A DNA stretch of 39,163 nucleotides, from positions 1 through 39,163 of the forward strand of contig JAJZME010000027.1 of the NCBI GenBank assembly GCA_021803035.1. The letters run 5' to 3'. Within the stretch, counting starts at the first letter, position 1; each line of letters starts with the position of its first letter. Made by a program: the position numbers and the translations under genes. This DNA is from Acidobacteriota bacterium (GTDB taxonomy: Bacteria; Acidobacteriota; Terriglobia; Terriglobales; Acidobacteriaceae). Below the pieces are notes generated by a model. That model worked only from the letters and a program-made list of their open reading frames with translations, was not told the origin of the DNA and searched no databases. Below, one piece after another: positions 26,045-34,498 of the stretch.

Positions 26045-27508
26045 TCACGATACCGTCTGCTTTGTTCGCGCCCCGCGCCAATAGAGGATGAGGCCCAGCA
26101 GGATGGAAGCGGCGGTGCCGATCAACAGCTTGAGTTCGAAGCCGAACTTGCTGGCGGCATCACCGGGCGGGATGAGGGACACGACAATGCCGATCAGCAC
26201 GATCAGGAATCCCAGCCCGCCGCAGATCCAGACACCGATTCTCCCGCCAGGCACCAGCACCGCGTGCGGATTTTCCCTGCGGTCCTTGCGCCAGAAGAGC
26301 TTGATAACAGCCGCGAACATATAAAGAAACGGAATGAAGTAAAGAATGATGGCGGCGTCGACCAGCATCTGGTAGGCGCCGCGGGTCGTCTCGTTGATCT
26401 GGCTCACCAGCAGAATTGCGCCGGAGAGGACAGCCTGCACCAAAATCGAGACATAAGGCGTCTTCCAGCGGGGATGAATCTTGCCGAAAGCCGCGGGCAA
26501 GTAGCGGTCGATGCCGACGACAAAGGGAACGCGCGCGATGCCAGCCACGGTTGAGCCCACGCCGCCCGCGTTGCCTGCGGTGACAAGAACGGCCGCCAGG
26601 ATACCCAGAAAACCGAGGCGCAGGGCGTCCGAGCCGATCGTGATGGCCTGAAACACGCCGCTCTGCGGGTCCACATTGCCGGAGGGCAGCAGCGCCAGAA
26701 CGGCGAAGGTGCCGGCTATGTACATGAAGGCAATCATCGCCCCGGCGCCGAAGACGGCCCGCGGCAGGGTGCGGCGCGGGTCGCGCACCTCTTCGCTCAT
26801 GGCCGAAACCAGTTCCAGGCCGGTGAAGGCAAAGGCGATCTGCGACCAGAAGTTCACCGTGTTCCAATTCCAGCGGGGCAGCATGTCGGCAAAGGTGAAA
26901 TGCGTCACCGATCCGTGATGGAACCACACTAGCGCGGCGATGGCGGCCAGCATGAGCAGCGGCACATAAGTTCCCACGCCGCCCGCATTCTGCAGCCATT
27001 TGCCCACGTTGAGCCCAACGATATTCAAAAGCACCGCGGCCAGCAGCAGCGCCATCGAAACCGTCAGCAGAAAGCCGCGGTTCTCGGCCAGCGCCACGCC
27101 GCGACTGCCCAGAACATAGGCAGACATGGACGCGCTGGCCAGAAGCAGACCGGGGAAGTAGAAAACCGTGTAAATCCAGTAGGTCCATCCGGCGATGAAG
27201 CCATGAAATGGCCCGAAAGCCTCGCGCGACCATGCATAGAGTCCGCCTTCCTGAGGGAATCGCGACGACAGCTCGTTGATAACCAGGGCGCCGGGCACGA
27301 AGAAGAACACGGCGGCAATCACCCACAGGCTGATGGAGGAGGGTCCGTTGTGTCCGGCGGCGGCGATCCAGCGTGGACCCAGCACGGTGGCGATGTTGAA
27401 CAGCAGAACATCCCAGAAGCCCATCGTCTTGCGCAGCTGCGGTTGCGAGCCGGGCGCTGACGCGGCTCCGGATTCGGCCGGAGGGCCGGACGGTAAGTCT
27501 ATCTGCAT
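26045..27508 (-). CDS. APC-superfamily amino-acid permease
   Basis: 487 residues with about 12 hydrophobic helices, in the inner membrane. Early motif FWDVLLFNIATVLGPRWIAAAG takes the place of the usual GxGIF loop of helix 1. Further APC hallmarks are LSSRFPQEGGLYAWSREAFG and SQIAFAFTGLELVSAMSEEVRDPRRTLPRAV. It is likely to carry amino acids or polyamines by proton symport or exchange; the substrate cannot be told, and the unusual helix-1 loop suggests it is not a standard GABA or lysine carrier. It starts 7 nt after the PIN gene on the same strand and so is probably transcribed with the unknown/PIN pair. No Shine-Dalgarno was seen before its ATG. Confidence 0.88.
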   Translation of the reverse strand: MQIDLPSGPPAESGAASAPGSQPQLRKTMGFWDVLLFNIATVLGPRWIAAAGHNGPSSISLWVIAAVFFFVPGALVINELSSRFPQEGGLYAWSREAFGPFHGFIAGWTYWIYTVFYFPGLLLASASMSAYVLGSRGVALAENRGFLLTVSMALLLAAVLLNIVGLNVGKWLQNAGGVGTYVPLLMLAAIAALVWFHHGSVTHFTFADMLPRWNWNTVNFWSQIAFAFTGLELVSAMSEEVRDPRRTLPRAVFGAGAMIAFMYIAGTFAVLALLPSGNVDPQSGVFQAITIGSDALRLGFLGILAAVLVTAGNAGGVGSTVAGIARVPFVVGIDRYLPAAFGKIHPRWKTPYVSILVQAVLSGAILLVSQINETTRGAYQMLVDAAIILYFIPFLYMFAAVIKLFWRKDRRENPHAVLVPGGRIGVWICGGLGFLIVLIGIVVSLIPPGDAASKFGFELKLLIGTAASILLGLILYWRGARTKQTVS

Positions 27509-27515
27509 GCGGAAA

Positions 27516-28004
27516 TCATAACGAACCGGCTTCCGTTTCCTTCAAACCGGGCTCAAGTTCCTCTTCGGCATCGAGCACTTCAAAGCCCTCGGTCTTCGCC
27601 GCTTCCAGCAGCGGGGCAGAAGCGCTCACAAATGTAATCTCCATGCTGCGGAACATATCGCGGGCGGTGATTGCGGCGCCCAGTTGCAGAGCGTCAGGCC
27701 AGCGCAGCCTGGTGCGGTCCAGCAGTTGGCGCGCCGCCTCCAGCACCGCCGGATTCAGTGGCTGCTGCACCATGCGCGCGCCTTCCAGACTTAACATTTC
27801 CAGGGCCGAACTGGCGTCTTCGGCGGTAATCTGCCCCATCCGTTCGCGCCGGCGGACGGCCGCATACACTTCCAGAGGCGTCGAGGCCGCGATCAGCTTG
27901 CGGTTGTCTTCGACGCTCTCCATCAGGCGAATCAACCCGTCGGTCCCCGGCTCGCGCACAAACAGCTTGGCAAAGGCGGTGGCCTCGAAAAAGTAGAAGC
28001 TCAC
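27516..28004 (-). CDS. PIN-domain protein (VapC-like) with altered active site
   Basis: 162 residues from GTG 28004, whose GTGA overlaps the stop of the upstream gene. PIN layout: FYFFEATAFAKLF at 3-15 (usually the first Asp, here Glu7), PLEVYAAVRRRE (Glu45), RWPDALQLGAAI with Asp104, and ITFVSASAPLLEAAKTEGFEVL at 123-144, where the last acidic residue of the family (usually FVSAD) is replaced by Ser. The fold is the VapC RNase type. Asp-to-Glu at position 7 and the loss of the last Asp mean ribonuclease activity is uncertain. The start was set by the GTGA overlap and by the domain beginning exactly there. The upstream partner would be the antitoxin if this is a toxin-antitoxin pair. Confidence 0.8.
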   Translation of the reverse strand: MSFYFFEATAFAKLFVREPGTDGLIRLMESVEDNRKLIAASTPLEVYAAVRRRERMGQITAEDASSALEMLSLEGARMVQQPLNPAVLEAARQLLDRTRLRWPDALQLGAAITARDMFRSMEITFVSASAPLLEAAKTEGFEVLDAEEELEPGLKETEAGSL

Positions 28005-28717
28005 GGCTCCCCCCGGTCTTCCTCGATGGCCATGGCCAGCGGTTCGCCCTGTATCGCAACGGGATGGAAACGCTGCGCCTCTTCCGGAATACCAGCCTCG
28101 GCGCGGTTGAGCCGGATGGTCGTAGTCGGATAAGCCGGAGTCTTGGGATTGGCGATCTTGCTGGTGAGCACCATGCCGCGCTGGATGGCCTCGGCCAACA
28201 CCGCCTGTCTTGACTCGGGGTGCTGATTCCAGCGGAAGGACTTGCGTGGCAGAAATGAATCGCGAAACCACTTGAGCGCGATAAAGGCATGCCCCCCGCG
28301 CTCCGCTTCGGCCAGCGCCGAGCACAGCTCTTTCAGACGAGTTTCCATATCGGCGGGAGGCACGACCTCTTCAGCGTCACCTTCTTCATCGTTCTGCACG
28401 GAAGCGGTCCGTTGCGCGCGCGTCCGCAGCGGGGGAGCATCGCCATCACCGGTGCGCTCGAAATAAATGCGTACTTCGTCCTCTTCCGGTGACCATGTAT
28501 CCGCCGAAGCGTTGCGCCGCTTGCTGCGGCCGCTTTCACTGCAAAGCTCCACAATGGCCTGGTATCCGGGAGGCGCCAGAAAACGCAGCGCCAGCGCCAG
28601 TCCCGGATCCTGCGAATACGCAAGTTCGTTCAGAGCATCTTCTATAATCTCTTCCACCGCCGGAATGGTCAGATTAGCTAATTCTCCGCCGTTTTGGGCG
28701 GCTCGTGTCGATTTCAT
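28001..28717 (-). CDS. Unknown protein paired with the PIN gene (candidate antitoxin)
   Basis: 238 residues from ATG 28717, chosen because CGGGAGAAAG lies upstream; longer frames have no such signal. I do not recognise the family. It has an acidic, low-complexity middle (about 75-125, WSPEEDEVRIYFERTGDGDA and NDEEGDAEEVVPPAD) between a helical N-terminal part (IPAVEEIIEDALNELAYSQD) and a C-terminal part that looks like a folded winged-helix-sized unit (ALKWFRDSFLPRKSF, RQAVLAEAIQRGMVLTSKI, IRLNRAEAG). It overlaps the PIN gene by 4 nt. It is larger than usual VapB antitoxins (70-90 residues) and lacks an obvious ribbon-helix-helix or AbrB motif, so it may be a new partner type or simply an operon neighbour. 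Confidence 0.75.
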   Translation of the reverse strand: MKSTRAAQNGGELANLTIPAVEEIIEDALNELAYSQDPGLALALRFLAPPGYQAIVELCSESGRSKRRNASADTWSPEEDEVRIYFERTGDGDAPPLRTRAQRTASVQNDEEGDAEEVVPPADMETRLKELCSALAEAERGGHAFIALKWFRDSFLPRKSFRWNQHPESRQAVLAEAIQRGMVLTSKIANPKTPAYPTTTIRLNRAEAGIPEEAQRFHPVAIQGEPLAMAIEEDRGEP

Positions 28718-29285
28718 TGCTTTCTCCCGTTCTGTTCCCCGCCCCGGGGCAATATCAACATTGAATGGCCGAAAATTCGGCCTGCCTGCACGGTCGCCCC
28801 GCACCTGAGACAGCACCTTTTGTCCTGGACCACACGCCATGCCGACTGAATCGTGCTTGCCGTTTCTGCAGTGAAAGCCTTCCGCCAAAGGCCTGTCCTT
28901 GTGGTGCGGCCATGCGCAGCCGGGCTTCCGTTCAGCAGCGGCCCCTTCGAATGATGGCGAATGCAATCTGTTGACTGGTCTCGTTGATGTCCATCTTTAA
29001 GCGGCCGGCAACAGTGACCGGCCTCAATATTCGATTGGATGTAAGACGATCCATGGTATCCATAAAGTTTCTTACCCCGCGAAAGCCTTGCTTCGCTTCT
29101 TCCTCGACCTCACATGGATTCGAAAAATATTGTAACTCAATTTCAAATTATGCAACCACTTAGTGTGATCCAAGCCCCGGTGCGCCAGGCGAATCTTTTG
29201 CGTAGCTCCTCCCGGTGGCTGTCTGCCGGCAAATCCGGCCGCAAGGCGCGTTTTGCCTCCGTTGCTCGAATCCGTACAATAAGGT
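28718..29285. other. Divergent intergenic region, 568 bp
   Basis: It lies between the PIN-pair operon (minus) and the large secreted-protein gene (plus). There is no gene with support. A hairpin at 29003-29023 (GGCCGG, 9-nt loop, CCGGCC) has no T-tract. The promoter towards 29286 is listed separately. Around 29040-29150 the sequence is markedly A+T-richer than the rest. Confidence 0.5.
29253..29280 (+). promoter_or_regulatory. Sigma70-like promoter very close to the start of the 29286 gene
   Basis: TTGCCT (29253-29258), 16-nt spacer, TACAAT (29275-29280). The ATG at 29286 lies five bases after the -10 hexamer, so transcription would begin at or next to the start codon, giving a leaderless mRNA. 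There is no room for a true Shine-Dalgarno between start site and ATG; AAGG at 29281-29284 is too near the ATG. Confidence 0.5.
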
Positions 29286-32138
29286 ATGCGCCGTAGTGTA
29301 CTGCTATCGCTACTAGTTTGGTTTCTGGCTACGACCGGTATTTATGCCGAAGGTGCCGCCTTTGACCTGGCTGGGCCGAAAGTAGACGTGCATGTCAAGC
29401 GCGGCGATGTTACCCTGCCTATCTCCGAAACTCCCAATCTGCTGCCTGGAGACCGGCTCTGGATCCATCCCGATCTGGCTGTAAATCAATCGAAGCGCTT
29501 TATTCTGGTGGTTGCTTTTCTGCGCGGAGCCACCAACCCGCCGCCCGCCAACTGGTTCACGAGTGTGGATACCTGGAACCCTACAGTGCGCAGCGAGGGC
29601 TTCTTTGTCACCGTTCCCGCCCAGGCCCAACAAGCGCTCATCTTTCTGGCGCCCGCGACGGGTGGCGACTTCAAAACGCTGCGCCATACGGTGCGGGAAA
29701 TGCCGGGATCTTTTGTGCGCGCCGCGCAGGACCTGCAGGCCGCCAGCGGGGAGCGGATGCGCCTTGACGCTTATTTGAAAGAAGTTAAAGTCACTTCGCA
29801 GAGCAATTCAAAGACCCTGCAAGAACGGGCTGAGATGGCGGCGCGCAGCCTGGGAATCAAGATCAACGAGAGCTGCTTCGACAAGCCGGCCGACCAACAG
29901 GTCGCCTGCCTCTCGCAAAACTCCGAGGGGCTGGTTCTGGATGACTCGAATGCGCAGTCGCTGGTGACGCAGTTGGCCAATGGTTCCGCGCTGAACATAG
30001 TGAACCAGCTGAGTTACTCGAATATGGCCGGCGGCGGCGTGTACAGCCCTTACATCGGCGCGATCGTAGATACCGCCATGATCCTTTCGAACTTGCGCAC
30101 GGCGCATTTCCAGTACATTCCGGCGCTGGCGCTGCCCACTGCGGACACCCTCAACCTACGCCTTAACATGCCGATCTCGTTCCGCAATCCCAAATCGGTG
30201 GTGGTGGTGGCGCTGCCCCCGTTGGGACCTGCCCACCCTGAGCCGCTGCATCCGGTGGATCCGGCCAGCGAGTTCTGTGCGCAGAAGCCGGGTTTGATAC
30301 TGCCTGCCGAAGGCGCGCCCCTGGCCTTTGCCACCCATCTTGCCCACAATCTTGTGCTTCACCTGGAGTCGGAGGATGACGCAAATAGCCCGCCGGTGGA
30401 TCTGCCAGTGATTGCAGATCCGGCCAAGGGCGGGCTGGTGCTTGATCATCCCGTGCCGCCGCTGCCACCGGGCCAGTTGACGGGCGTGATCGAGGGCAGG
30501 TGGGGCTTCGACAACTGGCATGGTCCGCACTTTCTGCTGCGCGGCTCTCAGCCCGGCGGATGGGTGCTGACCTCCGGCAGCAAATCCGCCCTGGTGGTGG
30601 GCCGCAGCGACACGGTGACCCTGGTGGGGCAAGACACGCTGTGCGTGGACAAGATTCAGGTGCAGGCCAAGGGCGGCGATCCGATGAACCTTACGTGGAA
30701 GTCGCCCACACCCACCAGTCTGGAAGTAACCGTACCCATGAAAAACGCTTCCCCGGGGCCGGTTACACTCTCCATCTACCAATATGGGCAGACAGGACCG
30801 GAAAGGATCGCGGCCCGGGCGTATGCCGACGCGGCCTCGCTCGATCACTTTATTCTCAGCAAGGGCGATAACTTTGCGTTTTTGCTAGGCACCCGGCTTG
30901 ACGAGGTGGCGAAGGCCCAATTCGACGGAATCGCATGGACTCCCGGCGTTCTTACGCGCGTCAAGAACCGAGATCAGTTGACGCTGAATACCGCAGCCTC
31001 CACAGCCAAGCTCAAACCTGGCAAGCGATATATGGCCAACGTGCGGCTGCTTGACGGCCGCAAGCTCAGGGTTCGCGTCACCGTCGATCCACCCCGGCCT
31101 GAAGCAGTCTTGTTGAGCAAGGGCGTCCAGGCCACCGACTCCAGCCAGCCGCCACCGGTGGCCTTCGGTAGTCCCGACGATCTGCCCGTGAATGACAAGC
31201 TGGTCTTTTTCCTCAAGGCCACGACGCCCGATACCTTTTCGCGCGACGAAAAAGTGGAGGTGGCGGCCGGCGACCTGAGCTTCCGCACCACGCTCACACT
31301 TTCCAACGGCAGTCTCATGCTTGAAAATGCAAGCACCGCAGTGGGCAGCCTGGAACCGCTGAAAAGCTTTGGCTCGTCGGCCTTTGGTCCGGTGCGGGTC
31401 CGCCTGGTTGCACCCGACGGCGCAGCCGGCGACTGGCTGCCGCTGGGAACCCTAGTGCGCCTGCCTGAGTTCAAGGATCTGCGCTGCTCCAGGTTCCTGG
31501 ACCAGCCGTGCGTTCTGTCCGGCTCCAATCTTTTCCTGGCCGCGTCCTTTTCATCCTCGCCTGAATTCGATAACCCCACATCGGTGCCCCTGGACTTTAC
31601 CGGGACGGAGATCGCCGTTCCTCGTCCCGCGGACGGTGTTCTCTACATGAAGCTGCGCGATGATCTGGCGACGGTGCAGACGCTTCATTTACCGGTAACG
31701 CTGTTCCCTCCGCTCCGGAGGCACGCGGCAGTACATCGTAAGCCGGCATCGGCAGCAACACCTGCCGCGGCAACGACTGCGGCAGGCGCTGCTGCGGCAA
31801 CTCCGGCATCTGGAACTTCGGCGACGTCCGCAGGGCAGCCATCGACAGGCCAAGCGGCCGCCACTCACCCGGCGGTGGGGCAACAGCCAGCCGGGCAGCC
31901 GCTAACGAAAGCGGTCAAGCCTGAAGCGCCGGCCAGCACCGCTACACCGGCGAAGCCGACCCCGGCGCCGGCTTCCATGCCCGGGCAAAGCAAGCCGAGG
32001 GCGGCAGCCTCGCCCGCTGTGACGCCAACTGCTCCTGCGGCTGGAGCTGCCGCAACCAAACCCGCTCCGAAGACGCCGGCTGGCGCGGAGGGCGGTGCGT
32101 CAACTGCGATTCCCGCCGCGAAGACGCAGCCCAAGTGA
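29286..32138 (+). CDS. Large exported protein of unknown function, Ala/Pro/Thr-rich tail
   Basis: 950 residues with a signal peptide at 1-21 (LLSLLVWFLATTGIYA), which fixes the start. Residues 22-810 are a probable series of beta-rich domains (for example DRLWIHPDLAVNQSKRF, LVLHLESEDDANSPPVDLPV and TDSSQPPPVAFGSPDDLP), and two paired-Cys segments (CFDKP to CLSQN; CSRFLDQPC) suggest disulfides. From about residue 815 it is low complexity: repeated Ala, Pro, Thr, Lys and Gly with no aromatic residues, typical of a wall-spanning or stalk-like tail. I do not recognise the family. It is not a transporter or enzyme by any motif I can see; a cell-surface or periplasmic structural role is a guess. 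Confidence 0.82.
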   Translation: MRRSVLLSLLVWFLATTGIYAEGAAFDLAGPKVDVHVKRGDVTLPISETPNLLPGDRLWIHPDLAVNQSKRFILVVAFLRGATNPPPANWFTSVDTWNPTVRSEGFFVTVPAQAQQALIFLAPATGGDFKTLRHTVREMPGSFVRAAQDLQAASGERMRLDAYLKEVKVTSQSNSKTLQERAEMAARSLGIKINESCFDKPADQQVACLSQNSEGLVLDDSNAQSLVTQLANGSALNIVNQLSYSNMAGGGVYSPYIGAIVDTAMILSNLRTAHFQYIPALALPTADTLNLRLNMPISFRNPKSVVVVALPPLGPAHPEPLHPVDPASEFCAQKPGLILPAEGAPLAFATHLAHNLVLHLESEDDANSPPVDLPVIADPAKGGLVLDHPVPPLPPGQLTGVIEGRWGFDNWHGPHFLLRGSQPGGWVLTSGSKSALVVGRSDTVTLVGQDTLCVDKIQVQAKGGDPMNLTWKSPTPTSLEVTVPMKNASPGPVTLSIYQYGQTGPERIAARAYADAASLDHFILSKGDNFAFLLGTRLDEVAKAQFDGIAWTPGVLTRVKNRDQLTLNTAASTAKLKPGKRYMANVRLLDGRKLRVRVTVDPPRPEAVLLSKGVQATDSSQPPPVAFGSPDDLPVNDKLVFFLKATTPDTFSRDEKVEVAAGDLSFRTTLTLSNGSLMLENASTAVGSLEPLKSFGSSAFGPVRVRLVAPDGAAGDWLPLGTLVRLPEFKDLRCSRFLDQPCVLSGSNLFLAASFSSSPEFDNPTSVPLDFTGTEIAVPRPADGVLYMKLRDDLATVQTLHLPVTLFPPLRRHAAVHRKPASAATPAAATTAAGAAAATPASGTSATSAGQPSTGQAAATHPAVGQQPAGQPLTKAVKPEAPASTATPAKPTPAPASMPGQSKPRAAASPAVTPTAPAAGAAATKPAPKTPAGAEGGASTAIPAAKTQPK

Positions 32139-32156
32139 AGGCGCAAACGCGGCTCG

Positions 32157-32178
32157 GCGGCGCGAGACCCCGCGCCGC
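32157..32178 (+). terminator. GC-rich hairpin after the 950-residue gene
   Basis: An 8-bp perfect stem (GCGGCGCG and CGCGCCGC) with loop AGACCC, starting 19 nt after the stop at 32138. There is no run of T after it, so this is a weak case for an intrinsic terminator; it could also serve as a convergent-transcript barrier, as the ferredoxin gene ends just beyond on the other strand. Confidence 0.35.
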
Positions 32179-32218
32179 TCAACCGGCAGATTTCACAAAA
32201 GATGGATGTGGTTTTTGC

Positions 32219-32470
32219 CTACTGAAAATAGGCCTGATTGGCCTCGGAAAAGTGCGCTTTGTCTTCCGGCAGCTCGTCGACGGCGAAGATTGCGCTCTGG
32301 GGACAAACGGTCGCACAGTTGCCGCAGTCGATGCACTCGTCAGGATTAATGTAGACCTGGCTGACGTTGTCCGCGGCGGAATCAGAGGCGGTGGGCGCAA
32401 TCGCTGCGGTTGAGCATTCGTCTACGCAAATAAAATCCTTGATGCAGGCATCGGTGACTACAAAAGCCAT
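32219..32470 (-). CDS. Ferredoxin, 3Fe-4S/4Fe-4S type
   Basis: 83 residues from ATG 32470; an in-frame upstream start would add 16 residues with no similarity. Cluster 1: Cys9, Cys15, Cys19 (ACIKDFICVDEC), three cysteines without the usual fourth. Cluster 2: Cys46, 49, 52, 56 in ECIDCGNCATVCP, followed by QSAIF. This spacing fits a seven-iron ferredoxin like FdxA, a soluble low-potential electron carrier. Its partner is not in the window. It is followed closely (81 nt, minus-strand convergent) by the end of the 950-residue gene. A two-[4Fe-4S] type is less likely because a cysteine is missing in the first motif. Confidence 0.88.
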   Translation of the reverse strand: MAFVVTDACIKDFICVDECSTAAIAPTASDSAADNVSQVYINPDECIDCGNCATVCPQSAIFAVDELPEDKAHFSEANQAYFQ

Positions 32471-32655
32471 TTGGGAATCGCTCCTCGTGATCGGGCGTTC
32501 GCTTCTGAGCGCGCCCACAAGGTCAGCGTACCGGGCGCCGTCATGATGGCTCCGTGATCTGAATCACAAAACTGGGTGGTATCAGGCATACCCTGGGCGC
32601 AGCGTTGCCTGGCAAATCGCCGCGAATGAAGCAATGGAGAGGGAATTAAGGAGTC

Positions 32656-32732
32656 TGGTGCGCCCGGAGAGATTCGAACTCCCGACCTAACGCTCCGGAG
32701 GCGTTCGCTCTATCCAGCTGAGCTACGGGCGC
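32656..32732 (-). tRNA. tRNA-Arg(CCG)
   Basis: Read on the minus strand: acceptor GCGCCCG pairs with CGGGCGC. The D-arm holds AGCTCAGCTGGATAGAGC. The anticodon stem AACGC/GCGTT has loop CTCCGGA with anticodon CCG, giving Arg. The T-arm carries GGTTCGAATC-type GTTCGAATC. The discriminator base is A, and CCA is encoded next to it at 32658-32656. All four arms are regular. It serves CGG codons. It lies 283 bp downstream of repeat copy 2 on the same strand. Confidence 0.95.
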
Positions 32733-33014
32733 GCTTCTTCAGCATACCGCACTTGGAAAGCGCGAGGACACGTACCGGCAGCGCTTTCCCAGCGTTGAAA
32801 CGCTGGGCTAACGAACATTGCGCCTACGGCGCAGCAAATCGGAACCGCTGAAGTTAACAAATAGCCTTCATGCGATTGCCCTGCAGTGACACCGCGCGCC
32901 AGCGCAGCCGCATCCTGGCCATCAAATCCTGGTGCAGTCGTGCGCACATCTCATCCATGCGATGTGCCCATGCGGGCCGCACCGGATTTCGATTGCGGGT
33001 TACGCAAGCTGGCG

Positions 33015-33296
33015 AGGAGGAAATCCGTATCGCAATGTGGAAAGTGCATCCATCCGGAATTGCATGCTTCGCTGGAAACAAAATTGCCTGCAAAAAATCT
33101 GTGGAAAAGAAAAATATTTTAGGGGGGGTATGCCGTTCAGGTTGAGGACTCGCGGAGCGCACACTGTGCCCGAGGGATTGGGTCTTGAGATGAAGCCATC
33201 TGGATTGGCTCGGCCATGCTCGTGTTCTCCGTGGGGATGCGTGCAGACGCGCCCATGTTTCGATGGTACGCGGCGGGGCGGAAATTACCTGCAAAC
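33015..33296 (-). repeat. Copy 2 of the dispersed element (inverted relative to copy 1)
   Basis: On the minus strand it carries the same blocks as 21433-21708: TTTGCAGGTAATTTCCGCC, CACGGAGAACACGAGCATG, a 7-C tract, TAAAATATTTTTCTTTTCC, GATTTTTTGCAGGCAATTT, and ATTGCGATAC at the far end. The first block lies 78 nt before the ATG in both copies. The rest is clearly diverged, so this is not a recent duplication. It faces tRNA-Arg(CCG). The two copies are about 11.3 kb apart in opposite orientation and could support inversion by recombination only weakly, given divergence. Confidence 0.75.
33119..33217 (-). pseudogene. Short ORF in repeat copy 2 (early TGA), ends Pro-Pro-stop
   Basis: The ATG at 33217, with CGGAG 9 nt upstream, opens a frame. 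TGA at codon 27 (33139-33137) would end it early. Continuing in frame, codons 28-33 read Thr-Ala-Tyr-Pro-Pro-TAA, ending at the C-tract exactly as in copy 1. The region between the conserved start and end shows no peptide similarity to copy 1. The TGA either makes it a 26-residue peptide or marks decay of a longer leader. This may be non-coding with an accidental frame. Confidence 0.3.
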
Positions 33297-33500
33297 GTAA
33301 GGTGATGAATTTGCGGTGGTTATGGCGCACGGGGCTTGACGAGATGATATATGAACCCCTTGGTTGAGACAGTTTGTGGTTTGACAGCCTGTTCCTGTCC
33401 TACATCGCGCGCCCCGTGGCGCAAATGCCGCCCTGCCGAAGCAGCCTGCGGCATCGCGCTGATACGGTGCCTTGATACGATGGTCTTTTGGAGCCCTCAC

Positions 33501-34427
33501 GTGCCGAAGATTCTCGACGGTGTGGCCATCGCCGCCGCCATCAAGCAGGAAGTCGCCGAAGAAGTGCAGTCGCTCGCCGCCCGCGGAGTTCGTCCGGGCC
33601 TGGCGGCGGTGCTGGTGGGCAGCGTGCCCGCCTCGCAAATCTACGTCCGCAACAAGGTGCAGACCTGCGCCGATCTCGGTCTCTACAGCGATCTCATCAC
33701 TCTGCCCGACAGCGCGTCCACGGCGGAGTTGCTGGAACTGGTCGCCGTCCTCAACGCCCGCGACGAGATCGACGGCATCCTGGTGCAATTGCCCTTGCCC
33801 GCGCGCGTTGACGCCCGCGCCGTCCTTGACGCCATCTCGCCTGCCAAGGACGTGGACGGCCTGCATCCCGTCAACGCCGGCCATCTGCAGGCCGGCCGCC
33901 CGGCGCTGGCGCCCTGCACACCTGCCGGCGTCATCGAGATTCTCAAGCGCAGCGGTATTGCCATCGCCGGCAGCCGCGCCGTGGTTGTGGGCCGCAGTGA
34001 CATCGTAGGCAAGCCCGTGGCCATGCTGCTTCTCCAGCAGAACGCCACTGTCACCATCTGCCACTCCCAAACTCGCGACCTCGCCGGGATCACGCGCCAG
34101 GCCGACATTCTGGTCGCCGCCATCGGCCGTCCCGGCTTCATCACGCCGGAGATGGTCTCACCCGGCGCAACGCTGATCGATGTTGGCATCAACCGCCTTA
34201 GCACCCGCGAGGAGTTCGACCGCTACTTTGCCGGCGATGCCAAGCGCGAAGCCGCCTTTGCCAAGCGCGGCTCCGTCCTCGTCGGCGACATCCATCCCAA
34301 AGCCTTTGCCGTCTCCGGCGCCTACACGCCCGTCCCCGGCGGCGTTGGCCCGCTCACCATTGCCATGCTGATGTCCAACACCGTTCGCGCCGCCAAGCTA
34401 CGCCGCAACCTCACCGCCGCCCAATAA
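33501..34427 (+). CDS. Bifunctional methylenetetrahydrofolate dehydrogenase/cyclohydrolase FolD
   Basis: 308 residues from GTG 33501. GGAG lies 7 nt upstream, which decides for this start over the in-frame ATG 33480, and the protein then begins VPKILDG as in FolD. It interconverts 5,10-methylene-THF, 5,10-methenyl-THF and 10-formyl-THF using NADP in the cytoplasm. Family residues: VGSVPASQIYVRNK with Tyr48 and catalytic Lys52, DGILVQLPLP, AKDVDGLHPVN, PCTPAGVIEIL, nucleotide-binding VVVGRSDIVGKPVA, VAAIGRPGFI, DVGINRL and YTPVPGGVGPLT. Slightly longer than E. coli FolD (288). Convergent with the ArnT-like gene. Confidence 0.95.
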   Translation: MPKILDGVAIAAAIKQEVAEEVQSLAARGVRPGLAAVLVGSVPASQIYVRNKVQTCADLGLYSDLITLPDSASTAELLELVAVLNARDEIDGILVQLPLPARVDARAVLDAISPAKDVDGLHPVNAGHLQAGRPALAPCTPAGVIEILKRSGIAIAGSRAVVVGRSDIVGKPVAMLLLQQNATVTICHSQTRDLAGITRQADILVAAIGRPGFITPEMVSPGATLIDVGINRLSTREEFDRYFAGDAKREAAFAKRGSVLVGDIHPKAFAVSGAYTPVPGGVGPLTIAMLMSNTVRAAKLRRNLTAAQ

Positions 34428-34498
34428 CGCCGCACCACAGCTCCGTCAAGCCGGGCTTTGTTACAACGCGTAAGAGAGCAGCGCTGCGGGGGCCTGCA

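Larger units (their letters stand above)
32733..33500. other. Intergenic region between tRNA-Arg and folD
   Basis: No protein gene is supported. It contains repeat copy 2 on the minus strand (33015-33296). A 477-nt minus-strand frame spans 32854-33330 but has no Shine-Dalgarno or family resemblance and is interrupted in copy 1, so I treat it as chance. Between 33297 and 33500 I see no clear folD promoter. Confidence 0.5.

Noticed and set aside
29003..29023. GGCCGG-N9-CCGGCC hairpin as terminator
   Set aside because: It lies upstream of both flanking genes, not downstream of any, and lacks a T-tract.
32854..33330. 477-nt minus-strand open frame covering repeat copy 2
   Set aside because: Its equivalent in copy 1 is stopped by TGA at the ATGA of the conserved start, there is no Shine-Dalgarno, and similarity between copies is at DNA block level, not protein.
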